Source: Haloglomus irregulare
Lineage (GTDB): Archaea > Halobacteriota > Halobacteria > Halobacteriales > Haloarculaceae
Reading direction: 5' to 3'
Assembly: GCF_007421925.1 (NCBI RefSeq)
Contig: NZ_QMDX01000011.1
Span: 55,908 to 119,907, forward strand
Length of the DNA: 64,000 nt
Made by a program: the position numbers and the translations under genes. The notes under the pieces were generated by a model, which worked only from the letters and a program-made list of their open reading frames with translations, ran no database searches and was not told the origin of the DNA. Within the stretch, counting starts at the first letter, position 1. Each line of letters starts with the position of its first letter. Positions 1 to 10,622 of this stretch are shown piece by piece.

Positions 1-62
1 CGGCGCCGTCGATATACCGCACCGGGCGAGGGCGAGCGCGGGGGCCACCCGGGGGGGAGCTC

Positions 63-1268
63 TCAGAAGGTGGCCAGCTCCCCGTCGATGACCCGCTCAG
101 TGATGCTCGTGACGTCCGCGAGTTCACGATCGATGATGCGGGCCACGTCGGCCTCGATGTCGGCGACGGAGACGCCCTCTGCTGTGACGAGCGAGGCGTC
201 GGCGACGTGGGGGTCATCGATCGGTTCGCCGATCTGACTGAGCAGGCGGACGCGGATCTCCCGGATGCCGGTCACCTCGTCGACGACGCTGCGGGCGATC
301 TCCGTCGAGAGGAGGTTGTAGATCTTCCCGATGTGGTTGACGGGGTTCTTTCCGGAGGTCGCCTCCATGCTCATCGACCGGTTCGGGGTGATGAGGCCGT
401 TAGAGCGGTTCCCGCGGCCGACGGAGCCATCGTCGCCCTGCTCGGCGCTGGTGCCGGTCGTGGTGAGGTAGATGGAACCCTCGTCGTAGTCGTCGGCCGT
501 GTTGACGTGAACGCGGACGTCGCGGTCCGTGATATCCGCCGCGAGGTCGTGCACGTACCCGCGGATGCCGGAGACGACGTCGTCGTATGCATCGAGGTCC
601 GCGACGTAGCTGTCGACGACGGCGGCCGCGACGGTCACGTCGATGTGGTCGTCCTCGCGCTTGCCCATCACCTTGATATCCGGGCCGACGGCCGGCTCCT
701 CCTCGGCGTACGGGCCGTTGAGCCGTCGCTCGGTCTCCAGCACGACCTGCTCGGTCTCCGTGAGTGGGGCGTGCCCGACGCCGAACGAGGTGTCGTTGGC
801 CATCGGCATCCGTCGGCCCTCGTCGTCGAAGACGCCCTGCAGGTCGCCGCTCCCCTCGCCCAACTTCACGTCGACCACGACGTCCGTCCCGAAGGCGAGT
901 TCGGGGAACTGCTCCGCGAGGTAGTCCCGGGCGGCACGGAGTGCGATGGTCTCGGTCGGGATCTTCCGTCCCCCGTACTCCTTCGTGGCTCGACCGGTGA
1001 TGAGGAGGTAGATCGGTTCCAGAACCTCGCCGCCGCCGAAGGCGGGGGCCGCGTTCCCCGCCACCAGCTGCGTCTCGTCCGTGTTGTAGTGCAGCACCTC
1101 GCCCACCCGGTCGAGATACTCGCGGGCGAGCGCCCCGGAGACGGCCTCCGCGATGCCGTCGCAGATCGAGTCGGGATGGCCGAGTCCCTTCCGCTCGACG
1201 ATCTCCACCTCCTGGTCCTCCACAGCGCGGCCCACGACGGGCTCAACACGGATGTTCCGGTCGGTCAT
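63..1268 (-). CDS. mat: methionine adenosyltransferase (archaeal type)
   Basis: Makes S-adenosylmethionine from methionine and ATP in the cytoplasm. The 401-residue product has the normal length for the archaeal AdoMet synthetase family, which is distinct from bacterial MetK. Near the N-terminus it carries [19 protein letters not shown], and a glycine-rich segment [12 protein letters not shown] follows about residue 135. The ATG at 1268 fits: TTATAC lies about 32 nt upstream on the minus strand, which suggests a leaderless transcript. The gene stands alone and converges on nothing visible at the window edge. Family assignment is firm. Confidence 0.96.
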   Translation of the reverse strand: MTDRNIRVEPVVGRAVEDQEVEIVERKGLGHPDSICDGIAEAVSGALAREYLDRVGEVLHYNTDETQLVAGNAAPAFGGGEVLEPIYLLITGRATKEYGGRKIPTETIALRAARDYLAEQFPELAFGTDVVVDVKLGEGSGDLQGVFDDEGRRMPMANDTSFGVGHAPLTETEQVVLETERRLNGPYAEEEPAVGPDIKVMGKREDDHIDVTVAAAVVDSYVADLDAYDDVVSGIRGYVHDLAADITDRDVRVHVNTADDYDEGSIYLTTTGTSAEQGDDGSVGRGNRSNGLITPNRSMSMEATSGKNPVNHIGKIYNLLSTEIARSVVDEVTGIREIRVRLLSQIGEPIDDPHVADASLVTAEGVSVADIEADVARIIDRELADVTSITERVIDGELATF

Positions 1269-1341
1269 TGTCTTCCGGTATCCCTGGGGCAGTCGTATAA
1301 CTTACGGAAACATCGGACCGCGAATTGATTACCGCTGGGCA

Positions 1342-1938
1342 TCACACTGGCCGTTCGGGGTCGTCTGCCCCGTCGTCGGCCAGCAACAGGCCCAGGTAGG
1401 AGGTCCGGATTCCCGCGTCCGGGTCGAGGCCCAGCTCCTCCATGACCGCGACGGCGCCCTCGCGTGCGGTCTCGACGTTCCCGGCGTCGGTCTCGGTCTC
1501 CACCTCGACGAACTCGCCGAGCCCGTCGACCCGGTCCAGCGTGACGGTGTAGTCCTCGAACTCGTGGAACCGGCGGTCCTTCTCGACGGTCGCGGCGGGC
1601 TCGAACCCGAGCCCCGAGAGGATGCCCTCGGCCGCCGCGTCGTCGGCGACGACGGTCTCGTGCTCCCGGCGCGTCTTGGACTCGGCCTCCACCAGCGGCC
1701 CCTTGTAGGTGAGTTTCGTCGTCGCCTCGCCGCCCCCGTCGCCCCCGTCGCCGTCCGCGGGAATGGCGGTCTGTCGCCGGAGCCGGAGCGCCTCGTCCGT
1801 GCTCGCGAAATCCCGATGCGGGGCGTCGTAGTAGGTGTCCACCTGGCGCACCCGGCCGGCGTCGGTCGCGCCGACCGCGGCCAGTCGCTCGCGGACCCGG
1901 TCGTGGTCCGCGCGGACCTTCAGCTCCACTTCGTACAT
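1342..1938 (-). CDS. CYTH-domain protein (CyaB/class IV adenylate cyclase-like)
   Basis: A 198-residue member of the CYTH superfamily, which includes class IV adenylate cyclases and thiamine or inorganic triphosphatases. It starts MYEVELKVRA, the typical ExExK strand (EVELK), and carries later acidic and basic strands such as TKLTYKGP, EFVEVET and a central YYDAPHRDF. These fit a triphosphate-binding tunnel. The open frame continues upstream to 2571, but that part is antisense to the FKBP gene, so the ATG at 1938 just before EVELK is the start. It is divergent from the FKBP gene with a 117-bp gap. Whether it makes cAMP or hydrolyses triphosphate cannot be decided from sequence. Confidence 0.88.
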   Translation of the reverse strand: MYEVELKVRADHDRVRERLAAVGATDAGRVRQVDTYYDAPHRDFASTDEALRLRRQTAIPADGDGGDGGGEATTKLTYKGPLVEAESKTRREHETVVADDAAAEGILSGLGFEPAATVEKDRRFHEFEDYTVTLDRVDGLGEFVEVETETDAGNVETAREGAVAVMEELGLDPDAGIRTSYLGLLLADDGADDPERPV

Positions 1939-2023
1939 GTACGAGGGGAACGGGGCGGCCGGCAAAAACACCCCGGTGGGGCCGGGCGCCGAAGGAATCG
2001 CGGGCTGCAGGCCCGAAACGTGA

Positions 2024-2031
2024 CCGTTAAG
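2024..2031 (+). promoter_or_regulatory. box A of the FKBP gene
   Basis: CCGTTAAG centred about 28 nt before the ATG at 2056, the spacing expected for an archaeal TATA element driving a leaderless transcript. Confidence 0.5.
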
Positions 2032-2055
2032 GGTGCGTCGGGAGTCGGTCGTGCC

Positions 2056-3117
2056 ATGAGCGACGAATCCGACGAGACCGTCGAGGAGACGGGAGCCGAG
2101 ACCGAGGCCGAGACCCCCGAGGACGCCGCGGCCGAGGCCGACATCGACGCCGACGAGGCGTCCGGGGAACCCGCCGAGGGGCTCCAGGAGGGCGACTTCG
2201 TCCGTATCGACTACACCGCCCGGACGGTCGAGGGCGACCAGCTGGTCGACACCACCGACCCCGAGGTCGCCGAGGAGGAGGGCGTCGGGGACCAGGGCAC
2301 CTTCGAGCCTCGCGTGGTCGTGCTCGGCTCCGGCCACCTGTTCGAGTCCGTTGAGGACGCCATCATCGGCCACGAGGTCGGCGAGTCCGGCTCCGTCGTT
2401 ATCGGCGCCGAGGAGGCGTTCGGCGAGTACGACGAGGAGCGCGTCCGCACCGTCTCCGCCGACAAGATCGACGAGGACGACCGCTACCCCGGCGCCCGCG
2501 TCCAGATCGACGGCGAGCAGGGCGTGCTGGAGACCATCATCGGCGGCCGCGCCCGCGTCGATTTCAACCACCCCCTCGCCGGCGAGGAGATCGAGTACGA
2601 CTTCGAGGTCCTCGAGGCGGTCACCGACGAACTCGAACAGGCACAGGGCCTGCTCGGGATGTTCCTCGACATGGAGCTGGAGATGGACCTCGAGACCGAC
2701 GAGGTCGAGGAGACCCGCGTCGAACAGCCCGACGAGGACGGAGAGGCGTCGGAGACGCCTCAGGCAGGCGGCGAAGCCGTCGACGCCGATGATGATGCCG
2801 AACCCGAGACGGTCACGGAGACCGTCGAGAAGCGCACCCTCTACGTCGAGTCCACCCCGCAGCTCGGGATGAACCAGCAGTGGATGATGCAGAAGACCCA
2901 GATCGCCCAGGAAATCATCGACAAGACCGACGTCGACCGCCTCATCGTCCAGGACGTCCTCGATGGCTCCGGCGGCATGATGGGCGGCATGGGCGGCATG
3001 ATGGGCGGCATGGGCGGCGGCGCGCCCGGCGGCGAGGACGTCGACGAGGCCGACATCGAGGCCGCGCTGGAGGAGGCCGACATCGACGCCGACGAGATCG
3101 CCGAGGAGATCGAATAG
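2056..3117 (+). CDS. FKBP-type peptidyl-prolyl isomerase, SlyD-like
   Basis: Predicted cytosolic prolyl isomerase and chaperone of 353 residues. An acidic disordered head (1-43) is followed by the FKBP fold (about 45-188, starting GDFVRIDYTART) with an inserted flap domain (about 115-175), as in archaeal long FKBPs. A charged linker (210-260) leads to a second domain (260-303). Near the C-terminus, residues 306-322 form a Met-Gly-rich stretch of GGMMGGMGG units, followed by an acidic tail. The open frame extends upstream to 1153, but the ATG at 2056 is preceded by a well-placed box A. The prolyl isomerase core is clear. The role of the Met-Gly segment is unknown; a flexible linker or metal-binding segment is possible. 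Confidence 0.92.
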   Translation: MSDESDETVEETGAETEAETPEDAAAEADIDADEASGEPAEGLQEGDFVRIDYTARTVEGDQLVDTTDPEVAEEEGVGDQGTFEPRVVVLGSGHLFESVEDAIIGHEVGESGSVVIGAEEAFGEYDEERVRTVSADKIDEDDRYPGARVQIDGEQGVLETIIGGRARVDFNHPLAGEEIEYDFEVLEAVTDELEQAQGLLGMFLDMELEMDLETDEVEETRVEQPDEDGEASETPQAGGEAVDADDDAEPETVTETVEKRTLYVESTPQLGMNQQWMMQKTQIAQEIIDKTDVDRLIVQDVLDGSGGMMGGMGGMMGGMGGGAPGGEDVDEADIEAALEEADIDADEIAEEIE

Positions 3118-3534
3118 CGCCGTTTCGGCCTCGGTGGCCTTCGGCCGCCTGCGGGCACCGGCCGGCTATCTGATCGCCGGCGGAGCCGACGGTCCGCTCG
3201 GCGGGAGGCCGCTCAGTATCCCGGCACTCGGGCGCTGCGCGCCCTCGTGCCGGTGAGACCGCGCTCACTCCGCCCGCGCGGTACGCAAACAGGAGTCGCA
3301 TTGGCGGGCGCTTCGGACTTCGACTTCCTCTTTCCCCTCGAGGCGGTATATCAGTAGTATAGGCCATACATGATATGTAACTGCCGCGTAATCCATCAGT
3401 ACAGTCCTGAGCGGAACTACATCGAGAATAAGATTTCAATCGTAGAGATAACCCCCCGATGCCTGTCGCGCGGACGCCGCTGGCGGGAGGTCGTCCCGCG
3501 GCCCGTCGAACCCGGAGCGAGCGCTATCGCGGAC
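3118..3534. other. convergent intergenic region with an AT-rich island
   Basis: The two flanking genes point at each other here. The first half is G+C-rich and holds no convincing frame. The part at about 3335-3460 is markedly AT-rich for this genome (stretches such as GGTATATCAGTAGTATAGG), with TATA-like words on both strands. An ATG-led frame at 3370 runs into antisense DNA of mptA and looks spurious. A small RNA or lost gene is possible, but nothing is demonstrable. Confidence 0.4.
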
Positions 3535-4470
3535 TTATCGCCTGATGTCGCCGCGCAGCTCCTCCTTCAGGCTGGAGAACTCCGCCACGCGCTCGGCGTG
3601 GGCGTTGTGCTGGTGGATGGACTCGTCGTTGGACTGCTTCATCGTCACGATGGCGTCGTCGGGGAGGTCGAAGCGTTCGACGGTGCCCTCGGCGAGCGAC
3701 CGGACGCAGTCCTCCACGAACTTCGCGTTCGAGTGGGACTCGTAGGTCATGTGGTCCTCGTCCGGCCGCTTGGCCATGTTGTAGATGCGGGCGGACATCG
3801 AGTCCCGGGCCACGTCGATGAGGTCCTCGAGGTCGACGTCGGGGGACCCCGCGCTGCGGACCGAGAGGGTGGCGTGGCCGCGCTGGGAGTGACCCGGCTG
3901 GGGTACCTCCTCGAGGAACTCGTCGATGACGTCATCGTCGACCCGGAGGCCCTCCAGCGTCTCGCGGGCCCGGGCCTCGCTCATCCCCTGCGAGCAGGGG
4001 CAGACGGTCATCCCGGTGACGGTTGTGCCGATCTCCTCGTGGGTGCCGTCGCCGTTGGCGGTGGCGGCGGCGTGGATGTCGGCGGTGAACTGGGTCTGCC
4101 GGTCGCTGGCCGGCGTCGCCTCGCGCTGGACGTACTCGGCCTCCATCTGCACCTCCGCGCGGGAGGTGTATTCGTGGCGGCCGAGCAACCGCTCGGCGAC
4201 ATCGCCACAGACCTCCTCGACGCGGACGTGCCGGTCCTCGAGGGCCTCCTCGATGATCTCGTCGACGACCTCCATGTTCCGGCTCATGTCGATGCCCTTC
4301 CGCCACTTGGGCAGGTCGACGTACACCTCGAACTCGGCCATGAGGACGATGGGTCGGCGCTCGGCCCGGTCGAGCTTCACCAGCTTCTCGACACCTGTCA
4401 CACCTACGCGGTTCAGTCCCACGCTCACCTCCGGACGCGACGCCTGCACGTCCGGGAGTTGCTGACTCAT
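3535..4470 (-). CDS. mptA: GTP cyclohydrolase IV (MptA)
   Basis: Fe(II)-dependent GTP cyclohydrolase of the FolE2/MptA family. It converts GTP to 7,8-dihydroneopterin 2',3'-cyclic phosphate, the first step to the archaeal pterin cofactor. The 311-residue product shows the family's [10 protein letters not shown] head, EFEVYVDLP, the Cys-containing [16 protein letters not shown] segment and [12 protein letters not shown], which supply metal and substrate ligands. The ATG at 4470 was chosen because the protein begins [11 protein letters not shown], as in haloarchaeal orthologues; the 33 extra nt upstream add nothing recognisable. It lies just downstream of the broken NAD kinase and is transcribed in the same direction. 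Confidence 0.94.
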   Translation of the reverse strand: MSQQLPDVQASRPEVSVGLNRVGVTGVEKLVKLDRAERRPIVLMAEFEVYVDLPKWRKGIDMSRNMEVVDEIIEEALEDRHVRVEEVCGDVAERLLGRHEYTSRAEVQMEAEYVQREATPASDRQTQFTADIHAAATANGDGTHEEIGTTVTGMTVCPCSQGMSEARARETLEGLRVDDDVIDEFLEEVPQPGHSQRGHATLSVRSAGSPDVDLEDLIDVARDSMSARIYNMAKRPDEDHMTYESHSNAKFVEDCVRSLAEGTVERFDLPDDAIVTMKQSNDESIHQHNAHAERVAEFSSLKEELRGDIRR

Positions 4471-4503
4471 TAAAGCTCCTGAGGGGCGGGACGCTGTTAG
4501 CAC

Positions 4504-5405
4504 TTACGACACCGGTGGTGCTCCGGCTCGGTTCCGTCCGGCGATTCGCCGCGAGCGGCCTCGATCCAGCCCCCCGAGCGCCGCGAAGAGGTCGAGCGGC
4601 GGCCCGGCCACCCGAAGCGGCTCGCTCGCGCGGCGGACCGTCGCGTCGCTGTCGGCGCCGAGCACGAGGGACGGCATCGGCGACCGCGCGCACGTCTCCG
4701 TCAGGACGAGCGCGTCAGCGGTAGGGTGGACCAGTGGGCTGCCCTCGCTGCGGTCGTAGGCCGTGCTACCGGCCGGCGTCGCGGCAAGCATCCCGTCGGC
4801 CTGACCGCCGGCGTACAGCGAGCCGTCGACCCGGATCTCCAGACCGACGCCGTTCGTGCGGCCCCGCTGGGGCCCCATGACACCGATCTCGATGAGTGCC
4901 GGCGCGAGCGACCAGCCCTCGCCCTCCGCGACGACGCGGGGGGGTTCATACACCGCGGGGGCCCCCGGTCAGGGATCTCCGAGTCGACGCCTCTGACCGT
5001 GTCGACGGCCTCCTCCGGCGGAACGGCGTCGAGGAAGCCGACCTCGGCCAGGATGACCTACAGCATCGGCGTCGTCCCGGCATCGCGTGCGGCGAACAGG
5101 ACGGTGCCGTCGCCGCCGATACTCACGACGAGGTCCCGCTCATCCATCCGGTCGACCGGCATACCCGTCCCGGGTCCATCGCCCGCCTCGGCGGTGGCCC
5201 CGTCCGGCGCGACGGCCGCGTTCGGGACGGCCCGCGGACCCGCTCCGCGAGTTCGGCCGCTCGCGGGTTGTCGTGCCGGACCACGATGCCGAGGCTCGTG
5301 CGACGCCGATTCGACCACCGCCGATAGTACCCCCGCGAGACGCCGCGCGGGGGTCGGGGGTCCGTTCGCCGGGCAAGCTATATGCGTAGCGACAGTAGAA
5401 GACAT
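4504..5405 (-). pseudogene. broken NAD kinase
   Basis: Remains of a polyphosphate/ATP-NAD kinase. The catalytic glycine motif VSIGGDGTVLFAARDAG is intact in the fragment ending at 5058. An in-frame TAG follows, then LAEVGFLDAVPPEEAVDTV, then a change of frame near 4955. The C-terminal half, with the NAD-binding motif DGMLAATPAGSTAYDRSEG, is in another frame. The N-terminal part is also split: VVRHDNPRAAELAERVR is read in a different frame from the GGDGT part. One stop and at least two frameshifts make a sequencing error an unlikely sole cause. NAD kinase is normally essential, so another copy should exist in the genome. Confidence 0.85.
5378..5383 (+). promoter_or_regulatory. box A upstream of the KaiC-like gene
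   Basis: CTATAT; a transcript starting about 25 nt downstream would begin close to the ATG at 5410 and excludes the in-frame ATG at 5382 as the start of the KaiC-like protein. Confidence 0.45.
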
Positions 5406-5409
5406 CAGT

Positions 5410-5445
5410 ATGAGCGCTCGCGTCCACTGTGGGGGGCCACCGTGA
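5410..5445 (+). CDS. possible 11-residue leader peptide
   Basis: ATG at 5410 opens an 11-codon frame (MSARVHCGGPP) whose TGA overlaps the GTG start of the KaiC-like gene as GTGA. The box A at 5378 would place the transcript start almost on this ATG, so a leaderless mini-ORF translationally coupled to the main gene is possible. The alternative is a small indel that separated the original ATG from its gene. There is no protein evidence. Confidence 0.3.
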   Translation: MSARVHCGGPP

Positions 5446-6338
5446 GCGACGACGGGGACGACGACTGGTTCGAGGGCGGCCTCGATGAGGAGGCCGCGTT
5501 CGAGGAGGGTGGTGCCGCCGGAGATGGGGGGCCGGGCAGCATGCCCGGTGGCCCGGGGGGTGGCGAGGAGCTGTTCGAGGAGGACTTCGCGTCGGCGTTC
5601 GAGGGCGGCTCCGGCAGCGGCTTCGACGAGGAGTTCGAGTCCGACATCCCCCGTATCGACCTGGGAATCGAGGGGCTCGACGAGATGATTCAGGGTGGCG
5701 TCCCGGAACGGTCGCTGCTGGTCGTCATCGGGTCGGCCGGGACCGGGAAGACCACCTTCGGCCTCCAGTTCCTCCAGCAGGGGCTCCAGGAGGGCGAGCG
5801 CACGGTCTACATCACGCTTGAGGAGTCCCAGGACGCCATCGTCGAGGCAGCCACCGAGAAGGGGTGGCCGTTCGAGGAGTACCTCGAGGACGACCGGCTC
5901 GCCATCGTCGACCTCGACCCGGTGGAGATGGCGAACTCCCTCACCTCCATCCGCGGGGACCTCCCCCGGCTCATCGACGATTTCGAGGCGGACCGGCTGG
6001 TGCTCGACTCCGTCTCACTGCTGGAGATGATGTACGACAGGCAGCCCGACCGCCGGACGGAGGTGTTCGACTTCACCAAGGCGCTCAAGCAGGCCGGCGT
6101 CACGACGATGGTGACCAGCGAGGCCGACCAGGACAACCCATACGCCTCCCGGCACGGCATCATCGAGTACCTCACCGACGGCGTCTTCGTCCTCCAGTAC
6201 GTCCGCTCGGAGTTCCGCGAGACCCGGCTGGCGGTGGAGATACAGAAGATCCGGAACGCCAACCACTCCCGCGAGACCAAGCCGTACGAGATCACCAGCG
6301 AGGGGATCTCCGTCTACCAGCAGGCGAACATCTTCTGA
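5442..6338 (+). CDS. KaiC-like RecA-family ATPase
   Basis: A single-domain KaiC/RecA-type ATPase of 298 residues. A long acidic glycine-rich head (1-68) precedes the core, which begins PRIDLGIEGLDEMIQGG. Walker A is GSAGTGKTT (98-106), the adjacent acidic pair is EES (128-130), and Walker B is RLVLDS (185-190). Only one ATPase domain is present, unlike cyanobacterial double-domain KaiC. Such proteins are common in haloarchaea, mostly with unknown signalling roles, and no clock function should be assumed. The start is the GTG at 5442, because the promoter element overlaps the upstream ATG at 5382. It diverges from the NAD kinase remnant. Confidence 0.88.
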   Translation: MSDDGDDDWFEGGLDEEAAFEEGGAAGDGGPGSMPGGPGGGEELFEEDFASAFEGGSGSGFDEEFESDIPRIDLGIEGLDEMIQGGVPERSLLVVIGSAGTGKTTFGLQFLQQGLQEGERTVYITLEESQDAIVEAATEKGWPFEEYLEDDRLAIVDLDPVEMANSLTSIRGDLPRLIDDFEADRLVLDSVSLLEMMYDRQPDRRTEVFDFTKALKQAGVTTMVTSEADQDNPYASRHGIIEYLTDGVFVLQYVRSEFRETRLAVEIQKIRNANHSRETKPYEITSEGISVYQQANIF

Positions 6339-6339
6339 G

Positions 6340-7017
6340 TCAGTCCCGCCGACCGACGACCCGTGACTGCGTGTGCTCGGGGAACAGCGCCGCGACACGC
6401 TCGGGCCCGTGTTCGTCGCGGATGACCGCCCGGATGGCGGTCTCGTAGTCCCCCTTGGCCAGCTCCTCGCTCGGGCCGACAGCGACCTCGAGTCGGGCCT
6501 CGGCCAGCCGGTCGACCGCGGCCCGACCGAACCCGCGCAGCGGCACGAGGTAGTCCAGTCCGTGGCGGTCCTCGAGGCTCCGGACCGCCGGCCGGTCGAG
6601 CCGCGGGGTCCGGTCGTCGCGACGGGTCCCGTCGGCGACGGTCGGGCGGACGTCGGATGCCGCGGCCACGGCCGACTCGGCGACCGCCTCCAGCGCCCGC
6701 TCGTGGACCGACTGGATGGCGCCCCGGGGGAAGCCGTCGGCCACCACTCGCTCGGCCGCCCCCCGGACCACGGATTCGGGGACGGAGACCACGCGATGGG
6801 GGAGGCCGAGCGCGTCCGCGGCCTCGTGACCGTGTTCGGTCCCGTCCGCCACGCCGCGGCCGGGCGCGGGCGCCGCGTCGACGCCGAACCCGACGGTGAC
6901 GAGGGTGACGTCGTAGAACCGTTCCAGCAACAGCGCCGCCAGCGCCGAGTCCTTGCCGCCGCTGAAGAGGACCCAGACCGGCGGGTCGGGACCGTCCGCC
7001 CGGTCCGTCGGTGGCAC
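6340..7017 (-). CDS. PP-loop ATP pyrophosphatase family protein
   Basis: A 225-residue N-type ATP pyrophosphatase. The PP-loop is SGGKDS (residues 19-24), followed by the Rossmann-like first strand and helix (LLLERFYDVTLVTVGF). The family adenylates carbonyl or RNA substrates, as in tRNA thiolation, diphthamide amidation and asparagine synthase-like chemistry. No partner domain is present to choose among these. It begins one base after the PDCD5 stop, so the two genes almost certainly share an mRNA, which hints at a role in translation or RNA modification. Specific function unknown. Confidence 0.85.
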   Translation of the reverse strand: MPPTDRADGPDPPVWVLFSGGKDSALAALLLERFYDVTLVTVGFGVDAAPAPGRGVADGTEHGHEAADALGLPHRVVSVPESVVRGAAERVVADGFPRGAIQSVHERALEAVAESAVAAASDVRPTVADGTRRDDRTPRLDRPAVRSLEDRHGLDYLVPLRGFGRAAVDRLAEARLEVAVGPSEELAKGDYETAIRAVIRDEHGPERVAALFPEHTQSRVVGRRD

Positions 7018-7018
7018 G

Positions 7019-7369
7019 CTACCGCCGCTTGATGTCGAAGCTCTGCTCCTCGGGCTTGAGCTCTTGGAGGAGCTCCTTCATCTGCTCCTCGTCGATGCGG
7101 CCGTTGAGGCGGCCGGAGCGGTGGAGGGCGACGACCTGCTGTTCGACCTTCTCGGCGAACTCCGGCTTGCTCATCCGGATGGTGTTGAGCCGCTTGCGGG
7201 CGCCGTCAGTGAGTGCCTTCCGGAGCATCGCCTTCTTCTGGGCCTCGGCCTGCTGGCGCTGTGCCTCGGCAGCCTCCCCCTCGGCCCCGCCCTGACCGCC
7301 CTGCTGCTGCTTTAGCTCCTCCATCTTCTTCTGTCGCAGCTCCTCGATGTCTTCCTCGTTACCACTCAT
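7019..7369 (-). CDS. DNA-binding protein, PDCD5 family
   Basis: A 116-residue archaeal homologue of PDCD5/TFAR19, a small three-helix protein that binds DNA or proteins. A long charged N-terminal helix rich in Lys, Glu and Gln leads into the conserved core ([20 protein letters not shown]) and the C-terminal [10 protein letters not shown]. Length and order match the archaeal family. It is first in a two-gene unit with the PP-loop gene downstream; the spacing is one base. Confidence 0.93.
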   Translation of the reverse strand: MSGNEEDIEELRQKKMEELKQQQGGQGGAEGEAAEAQRQQAEAQKKAMLRKALTDGARKRLNTIRMSKPEFAEKVEQQVVALHRSGRLNGRIDEEQMKELLQELKPEEQSFDIKRR

Positions 7370-7459
7370 GGGCTCACGTTATGCCGTTCGCAGGAAAACC
7401 GTTTCGCCGCGGTGAACTGTCGGTGCCGCCCCGCGGACGGACGCGGAGCCGTGGCCGGC

Positions 7460-9307
7460 TCACTCCTCGCGCTGGCGCTCGCGCATCCGCTGACGGGTGA
7501 ACTGCGGCGTCGCGCTGACCGTCCGGTTCCGCCGGAACGACCAGACCACCAGCGCGAGCACCACGGCGGTCCCGCCCGCGGTCAACAGCAGTATCCGGGT
7601 GCCGACGACGTCGCGGAAGCCGTACGCGAGCGCGGTCATGACGACGCCGGTCGTGGCGAGGAGGCCCCCGAGGACCCGGTAGGCCAGCCGCCGGGCGACA
7701 CCGCCCCCGTCCCGTACCGTGGCGGTGGCCTCGACGCTGCCGCTCGCCAGCCGGTCGAGGGCCCGCTCGGCGCCCGTCGGCGCCTGGAACAGCGCCAGCG
7801 CCACCCGGCCGGCCCGGTCCAGCCCGATCTCCAGCAGCTGTCGGGCGGACTCCCGGCCCTGCTCCTCCCGGATGTAGTCCGTCACCACCTCGATGAAGTC
7901 GAACTCGTCGTCGAGCGTGTAGCAGACCCCCTCCAGGATGGTCGAGGCGCGGACCATCAGCGCCAGGTCGCGGGGGAGCCGCATCGGGAACTCCCGGAGG
8001 GTCCCCTGGAACCCCTCGACGAGTTCCCGCACCTCGTTGACGTCGATCTCGCCGCCGCGGAGGTTGTCGAAGGCCAGCTGCATCCCGGCGCGCATGAACG
8101 CCCGGTCGGCGTCCGGGTCCAGCGCCCCCATCCCCTCGAACGCGTCGAGCACGCCCTCGATATCCTCGCTCGCGACCGCGACGTAGAACTCGAACAGCTC
8201 GTCGCGCCGCCGCTCGGAGAGCGTCCCCGTCAGCCCGAAGTCGTAGAACACCAGGGTGCCGTCGGCCTGGACCGCCAGGTTCCCCGGGTGCGGGTCCGCG
8301 TGGAAGACGCCGTCCTCGAGTATCATCCGGATGTACGTCCGGAGCAGCCGCTCGGCCAGCTCCGTCGTGTCGACGCCCATCGACCGGAGCGTCGAGACGT
8401 TGGAGATCTTCGTTCCCTCGACGTACTGGGAGACGATGACGCGGTCGGTCGTCAGCCCGGCGACGACCGGAGGGATGCGAACCCCCGGGTCGTCGGCGAA
8501 GTTCGCACGGACCAGTTCCTGCCGGCGCGCCTCGTGGGCGTAGTCCATCTCCTGGCGGATGGTGGCGGCGTACTCGTCGGCGAGGTTCTCCAGGGTGAAC
8601 CGCTGGCCCGGCGGGGCCAGCCGCGTCACCAGCGGCAGCAGCGTTCGGATGATGCGCAGGTCCGCCTCCACTCGCGGCCGGACGCCCGGACGGAGCACCT
8701 TCACGGCCACGTCTGTCGGGCCACGCCCCGCGGCCCCGCCCTCGTCGAGTCTGGCGACGTACACCTGGCCGATGCTCGCGCCGCTGATGGGCTCGCGCTC
8801 GAACGCGGCGAACACCTCGTCGACGGGGCCGAGTTCGCCCTCCAAGACCTCGCGCGCTTCGGGCCACGGCGCCGGCGGGACGCGGTCCTGGAGCGCGGCC
8901 AGCTCCTCGACGTACGCCGGCGGAAGGACATCCGGGCGGGTCGACAGCATCTGACCGAACTTGATGAACGCCGGCCCCAGGTCCAGCAGCGTCTCGCGCA
9001 GCTTCCGCGCCCGTCGGCGGTCATCGGCCTCCGTGCGCTCGCGGCCGTCGCCGAACAGGAGCCACCGGCGACGGTCCCGCAGCAGCGCCACCGCGAACGG
9101 GAGGAAGGCCCCGAGCACCACGAAGAGCCGGTAGAGCGAGCGGAGTCGGGTCCGCAGTGGGAGGGAGTCGTCGCTGACGCCCCCGACGAGCTCCGGCTCG
9201 GGCAGTTCCGGGTCGAGGCCGTCGCTACCCGTGTCGACGCGTTCGCCCGGGCCACCCGGCGCGTCCGCCGCACTGCTCACACCCGGAGTCGGGTCCGGCG
9301 GCCGCAT
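7460..9307 (-). CDS. AarF/ABC1/UbiB-family atypical kinase
   Basis: A 615-residue ABC1 (UbiB-like) protein. Diagnostic motifs in order are KFGQMLSTRPDVLP (the KxGQ helix), the alanine-rich loop ASIGQVYVAR that replaces a normal P-loop, VAVKVLRPGV with the ATP-binding lysine, HADPHPGNLAV in the catalytic loop, and FYDFGLTG in the metal-binding loop. The C-terminus holds hydrophobic segments, probably two membrane helices (about 545-595). Bacterial and mitochondrial relatives support isoprenoid quinone synthesis; in haloarchaea a menaquinone or membrane-lipid role is plausible but inferred. Confidence 0.93.
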   Translation of the reverse strand: MRPPDPTPGVSSAADAPGGPGERVDTGSDGLDPELPEPELVGGVSDDSLPLRTRLRSLYRLFVVLGAFLPFAVALLRDRRRWLLFGDGRERTEADDRRRARKLRETLLDLGPAFIKFGQMLSTRPDVLPPAYVEELAALQDRVPPAPWPEAREVLEGELGPVDEVFAAFEREPISGASIGQVYVARLDEGGAAGRGPTDVAVKVLRPGVRPRVEADLRIIRTLLPLVTRLAPPGQRFTLENLADEYAATIRQEMDYAHEARRQELVRANFADDPGVRIPPVVAGLTTDRVIVSQYVEGTKISNVSTLRSMGVDTTELAERLLRTYIRMILEDGVFHADPHPGNLAVQADGTLVFYDFGLTGTLSERRRDELFEFYVAVASEDIEGVLDAFEGMGALDPDADRAFMRAGMQLAFDNLRGGEIDVNEVRELVEGFQGTLREFPMRLPRDLALMVRASTILEGVCYTLDDEFDFIEVVTDYIREEQGRESARQLLEIGLDRAGRVALALFQAPTGAERALDRLASGSVEATATVRDGGGVARRLAYRVLGGLLATTGVVMTALAYGFRDVVGTRILLLTAGGTAVVLALVVWSFRRNRTVSATPQFTRQRMRERQREE

Positions 9308-9329
9308 AAAGGGCCTGTTCGACCCATGA

Positions 9330-10613
<1,284 letters not shown>

Positions 10614-10622
10614 ATCCGGTAC

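Noticed and set aside
207..1328. Long open frame on the plus strand opposite mat
   Set aside because: Antisense shadow of a high-G+C gene; Asp/Val/Arg-rich composition and no family resemblance.
1939..2571. Upstream extension of the CYTH gene
   Set aside because: Antisense to the FKBP gene and low-complexity; the CYTH fold starts at MYEVELK.
5442..6338. Circadian KaiC
   Set aside because: Single ATPase domain, no kaiA or kaiB nearby; the name KaiC-like refers only to fold.
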